The notes below the pieces were generated by a model. That model ran no database searches, was not told the DNA's origin, and was given only the letters and a program-made list of their open reading frames with translations. A DNA stretch of 64,000 nt from 67-14 sp035502775. GTDB lineage: Bacteria; Actinomycetota; Thermoleophilia; Solirubrobacterales; 70-9. Positions 8,308 to 16,770 of this stretch are shown here, piece after piece. The stretch covers positions 94,624-158,623 of the forward strand of contig DATJUB010000078.1 in assembly GCA_035502775.1 (NCBI GenBank). Reading direction: 5' to 3'. Position 1 is the first letter of the stretch. Every line of letters begins with the position of its first letter. Made by a program: the position numbers and the translations under genes.

Positions 8308-9651
8308 ATGCGCTGGCTGCTGCTGAAAGATCTGCAGATCCTGCGCCGATCGCCACTGCAGCTGGCGCTGCTGGTGATCTATCCGATCGCGATCGCGCTG
8401 CTGGTCGGGTTCGCCCTGACCCGTGGACCGGAGCAATCGACCGTGGCTCTCTACAACGCGATGCCCGCCGGATCGACTCTCGGCTTCGGGGGCGAGGAGC
8501 TGAACGGCGACGAGATCAAGAAGCAGCTCTGCGACCGGGTCGACTGCATCGAGGCGGACAGCACCGATCAGGCCTCGGATCTGGTCGAGTCGGGAGAGGC
8601 GACCGCGGCCGTGGTCGTACCCGAGGACCTCGGCGACAAGATCGCCTCACTCGCCTCGCTGAATCCGCAGCGGCCCGAGATCGAGGTGATCGTCAACGGA
8701 TCGAGTGCGGTCGAGAACGAGATCGTCGACGACCGGATCGAGGCGATGCTCGCCGAAGCGAACCAGTTGATCGCCCAGCGGCTGGCCGAGGGCGCCCGCG
8801 AGTACCTCGACCTGATCCTCGACGGCGGCGAGTTCAGCCTGCTCGGCCAGGACATCTCCGTCCTCGGCCTGAAGAACAGCGAGAAGGTGCTGACCGAGGT
8901 TCGCCAGAAGGTGAACGATCCCGCGGATCGCGCGAAGCTCGACCAGGCGATCCGGTTCGCCAGTCTGGCCACCGACAATCTCGACCTGGCCGGCCCGATC
9001 CTCACCGCGATCTCCGAGCCGGTGGTGGCCAACAAGACCGAGGTGGGTGACGAGGCGCCGAGTCTCGACACGTTCGCGATCGCGGTGACCGCCGCCTTCG
9101 CCCTGATGTTCGTGACGGTTCTCCTGGTGGCCGGTTCTCTGGCCCTCGAGAAGGAGGAGAACGCGTTCACCAGATTGACCGCCGGTCTGGTCAGCCGGGG
9201 CCAGATCCTCGCGGGCAAGGTCGGTCTGGGCACGATCGTCGGCCTCGCCGTGGTGGTGATCCTGCTCGCGGGACTTTCGGTCTTCGTTTCGATCCAGTGG
9301 AGCCGGGCACCGGTCTGGCTGCTCTCGAGTCTGCTGGGGGCGGCCGCTTTCGCCGCCGTCGGAGCCGCTCTGGGGGCGGCCACCCGTGAAGTGCGGGCGG
9401 CGACCCTGGCCGCGGTGATGATCTGCCTGCCGTTCGCCCTGCTCTCGCTCATCCCCGACGATGCGGTCGGCCCGGCGATCGAGACCGTGATCAGCGTGGT
9501 CACGGCCGCCTTCCCCTTCCGGCCGGCGCTGGACGCGCTCACCGGTGGCCTGGAGCTGTCCGGACCTTCGGTCTGGCTGCCGATGGTCCACCTGCTGATT
9601 CTCGTCGCGGTCTACTCCGGGTTCGCCCGGATCGCACTTCGCCGCTTTTAG
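8308..9651 (+). CDS. ABC-2-type exporter permease
   Basis: 447-residue permease partner of the preceding ATPase. It has an N-terminal membrane segment (LALLVIYPIAIALLVGFAL), then a large extracytoplasmic domain of about 220 residues carrying VVVPEDLG, and a C-terminal block of about five membrane helices beginning near residue 251. This is the ABC2_membrane_3/NatB-YhgE-like architecture. The loop is acidic and has no recognisable enzyme motif. It forms a self-contained two-gene exporter; the substrate cannot be assigned. Confidence 0.87.
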   Translation: MRWLLLKDLQILRRSPLQLALLVIYPIAIALLVGFALTRGPEQSTVALYNAMPAGSTLGFGGEELNGDEIKKQLCDRVDCIEADSTDQASDLVESGEATAAVVVPEDLGDKIASLASLNPQRPEIEVIVNGSSAVENEIVDDRIEAMLAEANQLIAQRLAEGAREYLDLILDGGEFSLLGQDISVLGLKNSEKVLTEVRQKVNDPADRAKLDQAIRFASLATDNLDLAGPILTAISEPVVANKTEVGDEAPSLDTFAIAVTAAFALMFVTVLLVAGSLALEKEENAFTRLTAGLVSRGQILAGKVGLGTIVGLAVVVILLAGLSVFVSIQWSRAPVWLLSSLLGAAAFAAVGAALGAATREVRAATLAAVMICLPFALLSLIPDDAVGPAIETVISVVTAAFPFRPALDALTGGLELSGPSVWLPMVHLLILVAVYSGFARIALRRF

Positions 9652-9691
9652 CCTTCAGGGGTTTCGGGCGCGGCCTGTGTCGGGGGATCCC

Positions 9692-9697
9692 TAGACT
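9692..9697 (+). promoter_or_regulatory. -10 box (TAGACT) of the heme operon
   Basis: TAGACT ends 8 nt before the ATG of hemB, again a leaderless spacing. It would drive hemB, the AhbAB-like gene and hemL, which are closely packed. Confidence 0.45.
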
Positions 9698-9705
9698 GAA
9701 TCGGT

Positions 9706-10677
9706 ATGAGTTTTCCAGCGACGCGCCTGCGGCGACTTCGTCGGACCCCGGCCCTGCGTGGCCTGGTCCGTGAGACTCACCTGTCGCCGAGTGACCTGAT
9801 CCAGCCTTTGTTCGTGACCGCCGGGACCGGGGTGCGGGAGGAGATAGGGGCGATGCCCGGAGTCTCGCGATTCTCGATCTCCGAGCTGGTCGAGGAGGCC
9901 GGGGCTGTCCGGGAGGCCGGAGTTCCCGCCGTGCTGCTCTTTGGCATCCCCGGAGAGAAGGACGAGGTGGGATCCGGAGCCTACGACGAGGAGGGGATCG
10001 TCCAGATGGCGATCCGCGCCCTGAAGGAGGCCCATCCCGATCTCGTGGTGATCACCGATGTCTGTCTCTGTGAATACACCTCGCATGGTCAGTGCGGGTT
10101 CGTGCGCGAAGGCGAGGTGGACAACGATGTCACTGTGGAGCTGCTCGCGAAGACCGCGATCTCACATGCCGAAGCCGGGGCCGACATCGTGGCGCCCAGC
10201 GACATGATGGACGGACGAATCGGCTCGATCCGGTATCAGCTGGACGAGGAGGGACACCCGAACGTCGCGATCATCTCCTATGCCGCCAAGTATTCGTCGG
10301 CTTTCTATGGTCCGTTCAGGGAGGCGGCCGACTCGGCGCCTTCGTTCGGAGATCGCCACGGGTACCAGATGGATCCCGCCAACGGGGACGAAGCGATCCG
10401 GGAGGCGAACCTGGACCTCGAGGAGGGCGCCGACGCGCTCATGATCAAGCCCGCAAGCCACTATCTCGACATTGTGCGGCGGGTCAAGGACGAGACCGGC
10501 GCACCGGTGGCGGCCTACCAGGTGTCCGGTGAGTACTCGATGCTGAAAGCGGCCGGAGCCAACGGATGGATCGACGAACGCCGGGCCGCGACCGAGGCGC
10601 TGATCTCGATGAGACGGGCCGGCGCGGATTTCATTGTGACCTACTACGCCAAGGAGGCAGCCCTGTGGCTGGCCTGA
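9706..10677 (+). CDS. hemB: Delta-aminolevulinic acid dehydratase (porphobilinogen synthase)
   Basis: Condenses two 5-aminolevulinate molecules to porphobilinogen in tetrapyrrole synthesis. The 323-residue protein shows the three-cysteine metal site DVCLCEYTSHGQCG, indicating the zinc-type enzyme, and both active-site lysine regions: SYAAKYSSAFYGPFREA and LMIKPASHYLDIV. Length is normal. First gene of a heme-synthesis run; the next gene starts inside its 3' end with a strong Shine-Dalgarno. Confidence 0.97.
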   Translation: MSFPATRLRRLRRTPALRGLVRETHLSPSDLIQPLFVTAGTGVREEIGAMPGVSRFSISELVEEAGAVREAGVPAVLLFGIPGEKDEVGSGAYDEEGIVQMAIRALKEAHPDLVVITDVCLCEYTSHGQCGFVREGEVDNDVTVELLAKTAISHAEAGADIVAPSDMMDGRIGSIRYQLDEEGHPNVAIISYAAKYSSAFYGPFREAADSAPSFGDRHGYQMDPANGDEAIREANLDLEEGADALMIKPASHYLDIVRRVKDETGAPVAAYQVSGEYSMLKAAGANGWIDERRAATEALISMRRAGADFIVTYYAKEAALWLA

Positions 10678-11768
10678 GCAGATCCGCGCCGTCGGCGCCG
10701 AAGCTGAAGATCCGTTCTCGCAAGGACGGGGCGGCGATCGCGCTGGACGACGTCGACAAGCGACTGATGAACGTCCTGCAATCCGGTTTCCCGCTGGTTC
10801 GTGAGCCTTTCTCCGCGATGGCCGGTGAAACCGGGATTTCCCTCAGTGAAACGCTCGAGCGCACCAATCGCCTGCTCGACAACCGGATCATCCGGGAGAT
10901 CACGCCGATCTTCGACACCCGTGCTCTCGGGTACAGCTCGATGCTGGTCGCGGCCAAGGTCGATTCGGAGAATCCGCAGCGGGCCGCGGCCGTGGTTAAC
11001 GCCCATCCGGGGGTTTCACACAACTATCTGCGCAACCACGAGTTCAATCTCTGGTTCACGATCGCGACCCCGCCCGATTCCCGGCTGGGCCTCGAGGGAT
11101 CGCTCGAGGCGCTGATGAAGGAGGCGGGCGCCGAATCGATGCGCCAGCTGCCGACCCTGACCCTTTTCAAGATCAACATGAATCTCGAGATGGAAGGTGA
11201 CACCGAGGCGCTCTCCAAGACCGCCGAGGCGGTGCCGCCGCGTGAGATCGAGGCTCAGCCCTATGACGACCGGGACATCGCGGTGGTCAAGGCACTGCAG
11301 GGTCCGATGGCCGCGATTCCCCGTCCCTACGACGAGGCCGCCGAAGAGGTGGGCATGCCGGTCGGCGAATTCCTGACGCATCTCGAGGGCATGAAGGACC
11401 GGCACCTGCTCCGGCGGGTCGCGGCGATCCTCTATCACCGCAGGGCCGGATTCTCGGCCAACGGCATGGGTGTCTGGAAGGTTCCGGAGGAGGACATCAT
11501 CAGCACCGGCCGTCGCATGGCTTCCTTCCGCGGCGTTTCCCACTGCTACCAACGGCCGACCTACGAGGATTGGCCCTACAGCGTCTTCACCATGGCTCAC
11601 GGCCGCTCGAAGGAGGAGTGCGACTCCATCCTCGACTCGATCGCCGCCGAGTGCGGCATGGGTCCCGACGATCGGGCCACGCTCTACTCGTCGACGGAAT
11701 ACAAGAAGATCCGCCTGCGGTATTTCACCGACGACTACCGCATGTGGGAAGAGGCTCATGGCGCCTGA
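10665..11768 (+). CDS. Fused siroheme decarboxylase-like protein (AhbA-AhbB), AsnC/Lrp fold
   Basis: 367 residues made of two tandem Lrp/AsnC-like units. Unit 1 (about 27-175) has LDDVDKRLMNVLQSGFPLV, a winged-helix, and HPGVSHNYLRNHEFNLWFT. Unit 2 (about 202-360) has MGVWKVPEEDI and VSHCYQRPTYEDWPYSVFTM. These are the family motifs of AhbA and AhbB, subunits that decarboxylate siroheme to didecarboxysiroheme. The start is GTG at 10665, 7 nt after AAGGAGG and inside the end of hemB. Location between hemB and hemL supports a tetrapyrrole role. An alternative is a heme-responsive AsnC-type regulator; the enzyme family itself retains the regulator fold. Partner genes ahbC/ahbD are not in the window. 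Confidence 0.8.
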   Translation: MAGLSRSAPSAPKLKIRSRKDGAAIALDDVDKRLMNVLQSGFPLVREPFSAMAGETGISLSETLERTNRLLDNRIIREITPIFDTRALGYSSMLVAAKVDSENPQRAAAVVNAHPGVSHNYLRNHEFNLWFTIATPPDSRLGLEGSLEALMKEAGAESMRQLPTLTLFKINMNLEMEGDTEALSKTAEAVPPREIEAQPYDDRDIAVVKALQGPMAAIPRPYDEAAEEVGMPVGEFLTHLEGMKDRHLLRRVAAILYHRRAGFSANGMGVWKVPEEDIISTGRRMASFRGVSHCYQRPTYEDWPYSVFTMAHGRSKEECDSILDSIAAECGMGPDDRATLYSSTEYKKIRLRYFTDDYRMWEEAHGA

Positions 11769-13056
11769 GGTGCCGTCCTCGGGTGGAGAGTTCCCGACAG
11801 ACTCAGAACTCTTCGAACGGGCCCGCCGAGTCCTGCCGGGGGGAGTCAACAGCCCGGTCCGGGCGATGCGGCAGATCGGTCGCGAGCCTGTTTTTCTGGC
11901 CAGTGGCGAAGGATGCCGGGTGACCGACCGTGAAGGGCGCGTCTACATCGACTGGATCTCCTCGTGGGGCCCACTGATTCTGGGCCATGCCGATCCCGCG
12001 GTGATCGCGGCGGTCACGGCCGCCGCCGCCCGGGGGACGACTTTCGGCGCCGCGACCGAAGGGGAGGTCGAGCTCGCCGAGGAGATCGCCGGCCGGATGC
12101 CGTCAGTCGAGATGATCCGGATGACCAGCTCCGGCACCGAGGCCGCGATGAGCGCGTCCCGGCTCGCCCGCGCGGTCACCGGCCGCGAGGTCCTCGTGAA
12201 GTTCTCCGGCGCCTACCACGGACATTCCGATGGCCTGCTCGCCGATGCTGGATCCGGGGTCGCCACCCTGGCCGTGCCTTCGGGACCCGGAGTGCCGGCG
12301 GCCCAGGCGGCCGGCACCGTGGTCATCCCGTGGAACGACCGGGAGGCGGCCGCCGACGCTCTGCGCAAGCATGAGGTCGCGGCGATCCTGGTCGAGCCGA
12401 TCGCCGCGAACATGGGCCTGGTTCCACCGGAGGACGGGTTTCTCGAGTTCCTGCGTGAGCGGACCTCGGCCGCGGGATCGCTGCTGATCTTCGATGAGGT
12501 GATCACCGGCTTCCGGGTGGCCCGCGGCGGCGCCCAGGAGCTCTACGGCATCGAACCCGACCTGACGGTGATGGGCAAGATTGTCGGCGGCGGACTGCCC
12601 GCAGCCGCATTCGGCGGTCCGCGTGAATACATGGAACGGATCGCCCCGGCCGGCGACGTCTACCAGGCCGGCACGCTCTCGGGAAATCCCCTTGCCGTGG
12701 CGGCGGGCCTGGCCACGCTCGAGCAGCTGAACGCCGGAGCCTACGAACGTCTCGGCCGACTGACCGACCGGCTCACCGAGGGTCTGGAGAAGATCGCCTC
12801 GGGCCGCCCGCTCCAGGTCGCCTCGGCGCCCGGGCTGGTCACGCTCTTCTTCCGGGACGCGCCGGTGCGAAACTTCGCCGACGCAATGAATACCGACCTT
12901 GACGCCCACGCCCGTTTCTGCCGCCTGATGCTCGATCGGGGCATCTACCTTCCGCCAGCCCAGTTCGAGGCCTGGTTCGTGTCCCTGGCACACGATGAGG
13001 CGGCCATAGACGAAACCCTGGAAGCCGCCAGGCTTTCCCTGGACGAGATTCCATGA
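11758..13056 (+). CDS. hemL: Glutamate-1-semialdehyde 2,1-aminomutase
   Basis: PLP enzyme making 5-aminolevulinate in the C5 pathway. The 432-residue protein has LPGGVNSPVRA near residue 25, GTEAAMSASRLAR, the SGAYHGHSDG motif, LLIFDEVITGFR and the Schiff-base lysine in VMGKIVGGGLPAAAFGG. The ATG at 11758 overlaps the previous gene by 11 bp; the open frame runs further upstream but into the coding region of that gene. With hemB two genes away, this shows the tetrapyrrole pathway starts from glutamyl-tRNA. The downstream unknown gene overlaps by 4 bp. Confidence 0.96.
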   Translation: MAPEVPSSGGEFPTDSELFERARRVLPGGVNSPVRAMRQIGREPVFLASGEGCRVTDREGRVYIDWISSWGPLILGHADPAVIAAVTAAAARGTTFGAATEGEVELAEEIAGRMPSVEMIRMTSSGTEAAMSASRLARAVTGREVLVKFSGAYHGHSDGLLADAGSGVATLAVPSGPGVPAAQAAGTVVIPWNDREAAADALRKHEVAAILVEPIAANMGLVPPEDGFLEFLRERTSAAGSLLIFDEVITGFRVARGGAQELYGIEPDLTVMGKIVGGGLPAAAFGGPREYMERIAPAGDVYQAGTLSGNPLAVAAGLATLEQLNAGAYERLGRLTDRLTEGLEKIASGRPLQVASAPGLVTLFFRDAPVRNFADAMNTDLDAHARFCRLMLDRGIYLPPAQFEAWFVSLAHDEAAIDETLEAARLSLDEIP

Positions 13057-13646
13057 GCCGAACAGACCCCGGCGATGCCCTGCGGACGCTGAGAGAGCGG
13101 ATCGCTCTCGAAGGCGAGCCGCTTTCCGGCCATCTGACCGAGTCCCTGGACCGGCCGGCCTTCGGTGAACTGGCCGCGGCCGGTCCCCGGACCTCGGCCG
13201 CGCCCTCCGAGTACGCGTTCGTGGTCGAGGCCGTCCGCGAGGGCTATCTCTGTCACTACGGAACCTCGAGACTCCTCAGCGGGCCCGACCCGGACCTCGC
13301 CCTTCTCGCCGGTGACCTGTTCTACGCGATCGGCATCAACGGATTGTCGCGACTCGACGATCCTGAATCCGTAGGAATCTTGTCGGATTTGATCCGAGTC
13401 GCCGCGGAGCTCCGGGCCGAGGATGAGACCGAAATGGCCGAGGCTTTGTGGCTCGCCCAACTTTTGGCTCTGGCATGCGGAAGCAGCCCCGAACTTTCGG
13501 GATTGATCGCGGCCGTGGAACGACGAGAAAACAGATCGCTCGAAGGTTTGAAAGAGTGGTCGGAGAACACGGCTGAAACCAACGGTCTGGGGCGAGCGTT
13601 CCTAGTGGCGCACAACGCAATAGACTTCCGGCCCACCAACCTCTAG
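13053..13646 (+). CDS. Conserved-looking helical protein, unknown (possible prenyl-synthase-like fold)
   Basis: Unrecognised 197-residue, largely alpha-helical soluble protein. The middle (SRLLSGPDPDLALLAGDLFYAIGINGLSRL, seen in two pieces around residues 72-101) loosely resembles the helix in polyprenyl synthases that follows the first Asp-rich motif (LLGDYLFA...), but neither DDxxD motif is present, so a catalytic prenyl synthase is excluded. A regulatory or structural partner of such an enzyme is only a guess. The ATGA overlap with hemL and a 4-bp gap to the Rieske gene place it in a heme-to-bc-complex operon. Confidence 0.6.
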   Translation: MSRTDPGDALRTLRERIALEGEPLSGHLTESLDRPAFGELAAAGPRTSAAPSEYAFVVEAVREGYLCHYGTSRLLSGPDPDLALLAGDLFYAIGINGLSRLDDPESVGILSDLIRVAAELRAEDETEMAEALWLAQLLALACGSSPELSGLIAAVERRENRSLEGLKEWSENTAETNGLGRAFLVAHNAIDFRPTNL

Positions 13647-13650
13647 AGAC

Positions 13651-14325
13651 TTGTCCGACTCGCAAAACAAAAACCTCTCCGCGGAGGATCGTCCCCGCAC
13701 GAAGCTCCCAGAAGCCCAGCCTCGAAGCTACTTCGAGGGTGAGTCCCTGACCCGACGCAAAGTCTTCACCGTGGCCAGCCAGGCCGTCGGTGGAATCGCC
13801 GGCGCCGCCGTCGTGCTGCCGGTCGTCGGATTCGCACTCGCTCCCGTCTTCACCAGACCGAAGGAGCGGTGGGAATCAGTCGGCAAGGTCGAGGACTTCG
13901 GTCCCGAGACCTACCGCCAGGTCGTCTTCACCGAGATCACCGGAATCGGTGAAGCCGGGAAGACCACGGCCTACGTGCGCCAGGGATCCGAAAAGTACGA
14001 CGAGGATCCCTCCGAGTACATCGCGATCTCGACCCGCTGTGCCCACCTCGGCTGTCCGGTCCGCTTCGTCCAGGCCGCCGCGAACTTCATCTGCCCCTGC
14101 CACGGTGGCGTCTACGACTTCGAAGGCAAGCGCATCGGCGGACCGCCGGTTCGTCCGCTTGACCGTTTTCAGACCCGCGTCAAGAGCGGGCACGTCGAGC
14201 TCGGTCCGCGATACAGCGTGACCAACCAGCTCAAGGCCGTGCGCGTTCGTGACCCCGGGGAGTTCACCGGCGGTATCTGGGAGTTCCTGTACCCGCCTCG
14301 TCCCACCACCTTCCCGCCCCCGTGA
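13651..14325 (+). CDS. qcrA: Rieske iron-sulfur subunit of cytochrome bc complex
   Basis: 224-residue Rieske protein. Cluster ligands are in CAHLGC (Cys130, His132) and CPCHGG (Cys148/Cys150 region, His151), including the cysteines that form the stabilising disulfide. The N-terminus has a twin-arginine anchor: TRRKVFT (Arg35-Arg36) followed by one hydrophobic segment (about 46-66). It is therefore predicted to be folded in the cytoplasm and exported by Tat, whose tatA and tatC genes lie 4-5 kb downstream. TTG start at 13651. First of three consecutive bc-complex genes. Confidence 0.93.
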   Translation: MSDSQNKNLSAEDRPRTKLPEAQPRSYFEGESLTRRKVFTVASQAVGGIAGAAVVLPVVGFALAPVFTRPKERWESVGKVEDFGPETYRQVVFTEITGIGEAGKTTAYVRQGSEKYDEDPSEYIAISTRCAHLGCPVRFVQAAANFICPCHGGVYDFEGKRIGGPPVRPLDRFQTRVKSGHVELGPRYSVTNQLKAVRVRDPGEFTGGIWEFLYPPRPTTFPPP

Positions 14326-14335
14326 TCGATAGACA

Positions 14336-15337
14336 ATGAAGCTGCCATTCCCCTCAAAGAAGTCGAAGCAGGCCGACCCGGCCATCGACGAATCCGCAAC
14401 GGCCGAGCCCAAGCTCAGCCGCAGTGAGAAGCTGGCCAAGCACAAGGAGCTGGCCACCCACCACGGCACCGAAGGCGCGATCGACGTCGCCGGCTGGGTC
14501 GACTCACGGACCAACGCCTCCGGGATCTACACGGCGCTCGCCGCCCGCAAGGTCCCCAAGGGCACGAACTGGTTCTACACACTGGGTTCGGCGACGATGT
14601 TCATCTTCGCGATGCAGGCGATCACCGGCGTGTTCCTCTCGATGTACTACACGCCGTCGGCCACCCAGGCCTACGCCTCGATCACGCACATGACCAACGA
14701 GGTGTTCCTCGGAGAGTTCGTGCGCGGTCTCCACAAGTGGGGCGCCAGCCTCATGATCATCCTGATCTTCCTGCACATGGCGCGCACCTTCTTCTTCGGT
14801 GCCTACAAGTACCCGCGTGAGCTCAACTGGGTGATCGGCGTCGTACTGCTGATCCTGACCATGGTCATGGGTCTCACCGGATACCTGCTGCCCTTCGACC
14901 AGAGGTCCTTCTGGGCGACGATCGTGGCCAACAACATCACCGCGTCCGGCCCCGTGGTCGGCCCCTATCTGGCGGACTTCCTCAGAGCCGGCCCCGACTT
15001 CAGCGCCACCACTCTGTCCCGTTTCTATGCCCTGCACATGATGGTCGTGCCCGGGCTGATCGGCGCCCTGATCGGCGCTCACCTGTTCCTCGTCGTCAAG
15101 CTCGGCACGACGGCCCCGCCGTGGATCCGGGCGGACCGTCCGAAGAACGCCCAGCGCACCGAGATGGTCGCGGCCGGCATGGCTTCCGCCGATGCCGAAG
15201 AGGTGCCCGTGGCCGCCGCCGGTGTGGCGGCGGAAGCTCCGGCCGAGACCGAGGCGGAGGCTCCCGCCGACACCGAAGCCCCGGCTGATGCGCAGACCGA
15301 TACCGACACCGATTCCGGAGAGGAGGCCTCCTCGTGA
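14336..15337 (+). CDS. qcrB: Cytochrome b (b6-type, N-terminal four-helix subunit)
   Basis: 333-residue membrane subunit carrying the two b hemes of menaquinol:cytochrome c reductase. Heme ligands are His133/His147 and His234/His249. The second pair is spaced 15 apart, as in cytochrome b6 and Bacillus QcrB, not 14 as in mitochondrial cytochrome b. It stops after the fourth helix, so the remaining helices are in the next gene. A soluble N-terminal extension of about 75 residues and an unusual acidic Ala/Glu/Thr-rich C-tail (about 285-333) are lineage-specific oddities. The stop overlaps the next start by 4 bp. Confidence 0.92.
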   Translation: MKLPFPSKKSKQADPAIDESATAEPKLSRSEKLAKHKELATHHGTEGAIDVAGWVDSRTNASGIYTALAARKVPKGTNWFYTLGSATMFIFAMQAITGVFLSMYYTPSATQAYASITHMTNEVFLGEFVRGLHKWGASLMIILIFLHMARTFFFGAYKYPRELNWVIGVVLLILTMVMGLTGYLLPFDQRSFWATIVANNITASGPVVGPYLADFLRAGPDFSATTLSRFYALHMMVVPGLIGALIGAHLFLVVKLGTTAPPWIRADRPKNAQRTEMVAAGMASADAEEVPVAAAGVAAEAPAETEAEAPADTEAPADAQTDTDTDSGEEASS

Positions 15338-16038
15338 ACGCACGTGAAAAGGAGGACTACCTCCGCGAGTACGAGCAGCTGAAGAAGAAGGGCAAGCCGT
15401 TCTTCCCGTACGCGATCATGAAGGACTCGGTGATGTTCCTCGTGGTCGCCGCGGTCCTGATCACGATGTCGCTGGTCATGGGTGCGGAACAGGGTCCGAA
15501 GGCCGACCCGACCACCACCACCTACACCCCGCGTCCCGAGTGGTACTTCTTCTTCCTGTTCGAGCTGCTGCGCGTGATCAAGCCGCCGGCCTTCACGCCG
15601 ATCGCGACCGTCGGCGTGCCGACCATCTGCATGGTCCTGCTCCTGCTCCTGCCGTTCTACGACCGGGGTCCCGAACGGATTCCGTGGAAGCGGCCGATCG
15701 CCAGCATCACCGGCATCATGATCATCATCGCGATGGCCTACCTGACCTACCTCGGTGCCTCGAGCGGATCCCCGACCGAGATCGAACTCGAGACGAATCC
15801 GAAGTACGAGGCCGGCAAGCAGATCGTCGCCCAGTCGGGCTGTCTCGCCTGTCACTCGATCGGCGAGAACGGCGCCCACGGCGGTCTCGGACCGGATCTC
15901 ACCGACATCGGTTCGAAGGTCCCCCGTTCGGCGATCAAGCGATCGGTTGAAATCGGGCCGGGCATCATGCCCTCCTTCCGTGGTCTCGGCGAGAAGGACC
16001 TAAACGAAGTGGCCGATTACCTGGCCTCTCTCGACTAG
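15334..16038 (+). CDS. qcrC: Cytochrome b subunit IV fused to cytochrome c
   Basis: 234 residues. The first half is subunit IV of a b6f-like complex, with the quinol-site PEWYF motif (68-72) and three membrane segments (about 32-50, 88-107, 124-143). The second half is a class I cytochrome c domain with heme motif CLACH (170-174) and a probable Met ligand in GIMPSF (Met212). This b/c fusion matches the Bacillus QcrC layout. It starts with GTG inside the end of the cytochrome b gene, so the complex subunits are translationally coupled. Confidence 0.92.
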   Translation: MNAREKEDYLREYEQLKKKGKPFFPYAIMKDSVMFLVVAAVLITMSLVMGAEQGPKADPTTTTYTPRPEWYFFFLFELLRVIKPPAFTPIATVGVPTICMVLLLLLPFYDRGPERIPWKRPIASITGIMIIIAMAYLTYLGASSGSPTEIELETNPKYEAGKQIVAQSGCLACHSIGENGAHGGLGPDLTDIGSKVPRSAIKRSVEIGPGIMPSFRGLGEKDLNEVADYLASLD

Positions 16039-16047
16039 GACCTCTTC

Positions 16048-16770
16048 ATGAGCGAGACGCCTCCCCAGAGAGGCGACGAGCAGTTCAGCGGTCAGGTCAA
16101 CTCGATGTTCGACCGGATCAGCGGTGTGTACGACCGCATGAACAGCGTGATGACCGCGGGTCTCGACCAGACCTGGCGTGAGCGCGCCGCCGACCGGGTC
16201 CGTCTCGAGCCCGGCCAGAAAGCCCTCGATCTCTGCTGCGGAACCGGCGATCTGGCCCTGGCCCTGGCGGAACGGGTAGGCAGCGAGGGCAGCGTCACGG
16301 GTGCCGACTTCTCCCGTCCGATGCTGGAGCTGGCCGGCAAGAAAGCCGCCGCGGAAGGAGCGGACCAGGTCATCTTCGAATGGGCCGACGCACTTGACCT
16401 TCCCTACGAAGACGAGAGCTTCGACGCGGTCACGATCTCCTTCGGGGCCCGCAATCTGGCTGATCTTCCGAAAGGACTTTCCGAAATGCACCGGGTGCTG
16501 AAGCCCGGGGGGCGCCTCGCGATCCTCGAGATCACCCAGCCCCGCCGCCAGCCGCTCGCGACCTTCTTCGGTATCTGGTTCGACCGGGTAGTGCCGGTGC
16601 TCGGCAAACTGGCCGGCGATTCTTCGGCCTACACCTACCTCCCGGAATCGGTTCGCAGTTTTCCCGATGCCGAAACGCTCGGTGAGCGGCTCGACCAGGC
16701 CGGATTCCGCCATGTTCGCTGGACGCTCATGGCGGGCAGCATCATCGCGCTTCACTCTGGAGTTAAGTGA
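16048..16770 (+). CDS. menG: Demethylmenaquinone methyltransferase
   Basis: UbiE/MenG-family SAM-dependent methyltransferase, 240 residues, catalysing the last step of menaquinone synthesis. Motif I is ALDLCCGTGDLA (about 56-67); further family motifs are DFSRPMLELA, ISFGARNLAD and HRVLKPGGRLAILEI. N-terminal VNSMFDRISGVYDRMN is diagnostic. No ubiquinone genes are seen and the bc complex is of the menaquinol type, so menG is preferred over ubiE. Its position directly after the bc-complex genes and before a polyprenyl synthase fits quinone supply. Confidence 0.92.
   Translation: MSETPPQRGDEQFSGQVNSMFDRISGVYDRMNSVMTAGLDQTWRERAADRVRLEPGQKALDLCCGTGDLALALAERVGSEGSVTGADFSRPMLELAGKKAAAEGADQVIFEWADALDLPYEDESFDAVTISFGARNLADLPKGLSEMHRVLKPGGRLAILEITQPRRQPLATFFGIWFDRVVPVLGKLAGDSSAYTYLPESVRSFPDAETLGERLDQAGFRHVRWTLMAGSIIALHSGVK

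Noticed and set aside
11470..11757. N-terminal extension of hemL
   Set aside because: It lies within the AhbAB-like gene in another frame and has no resemblance to the family; ATG 11758 gives the normal length.
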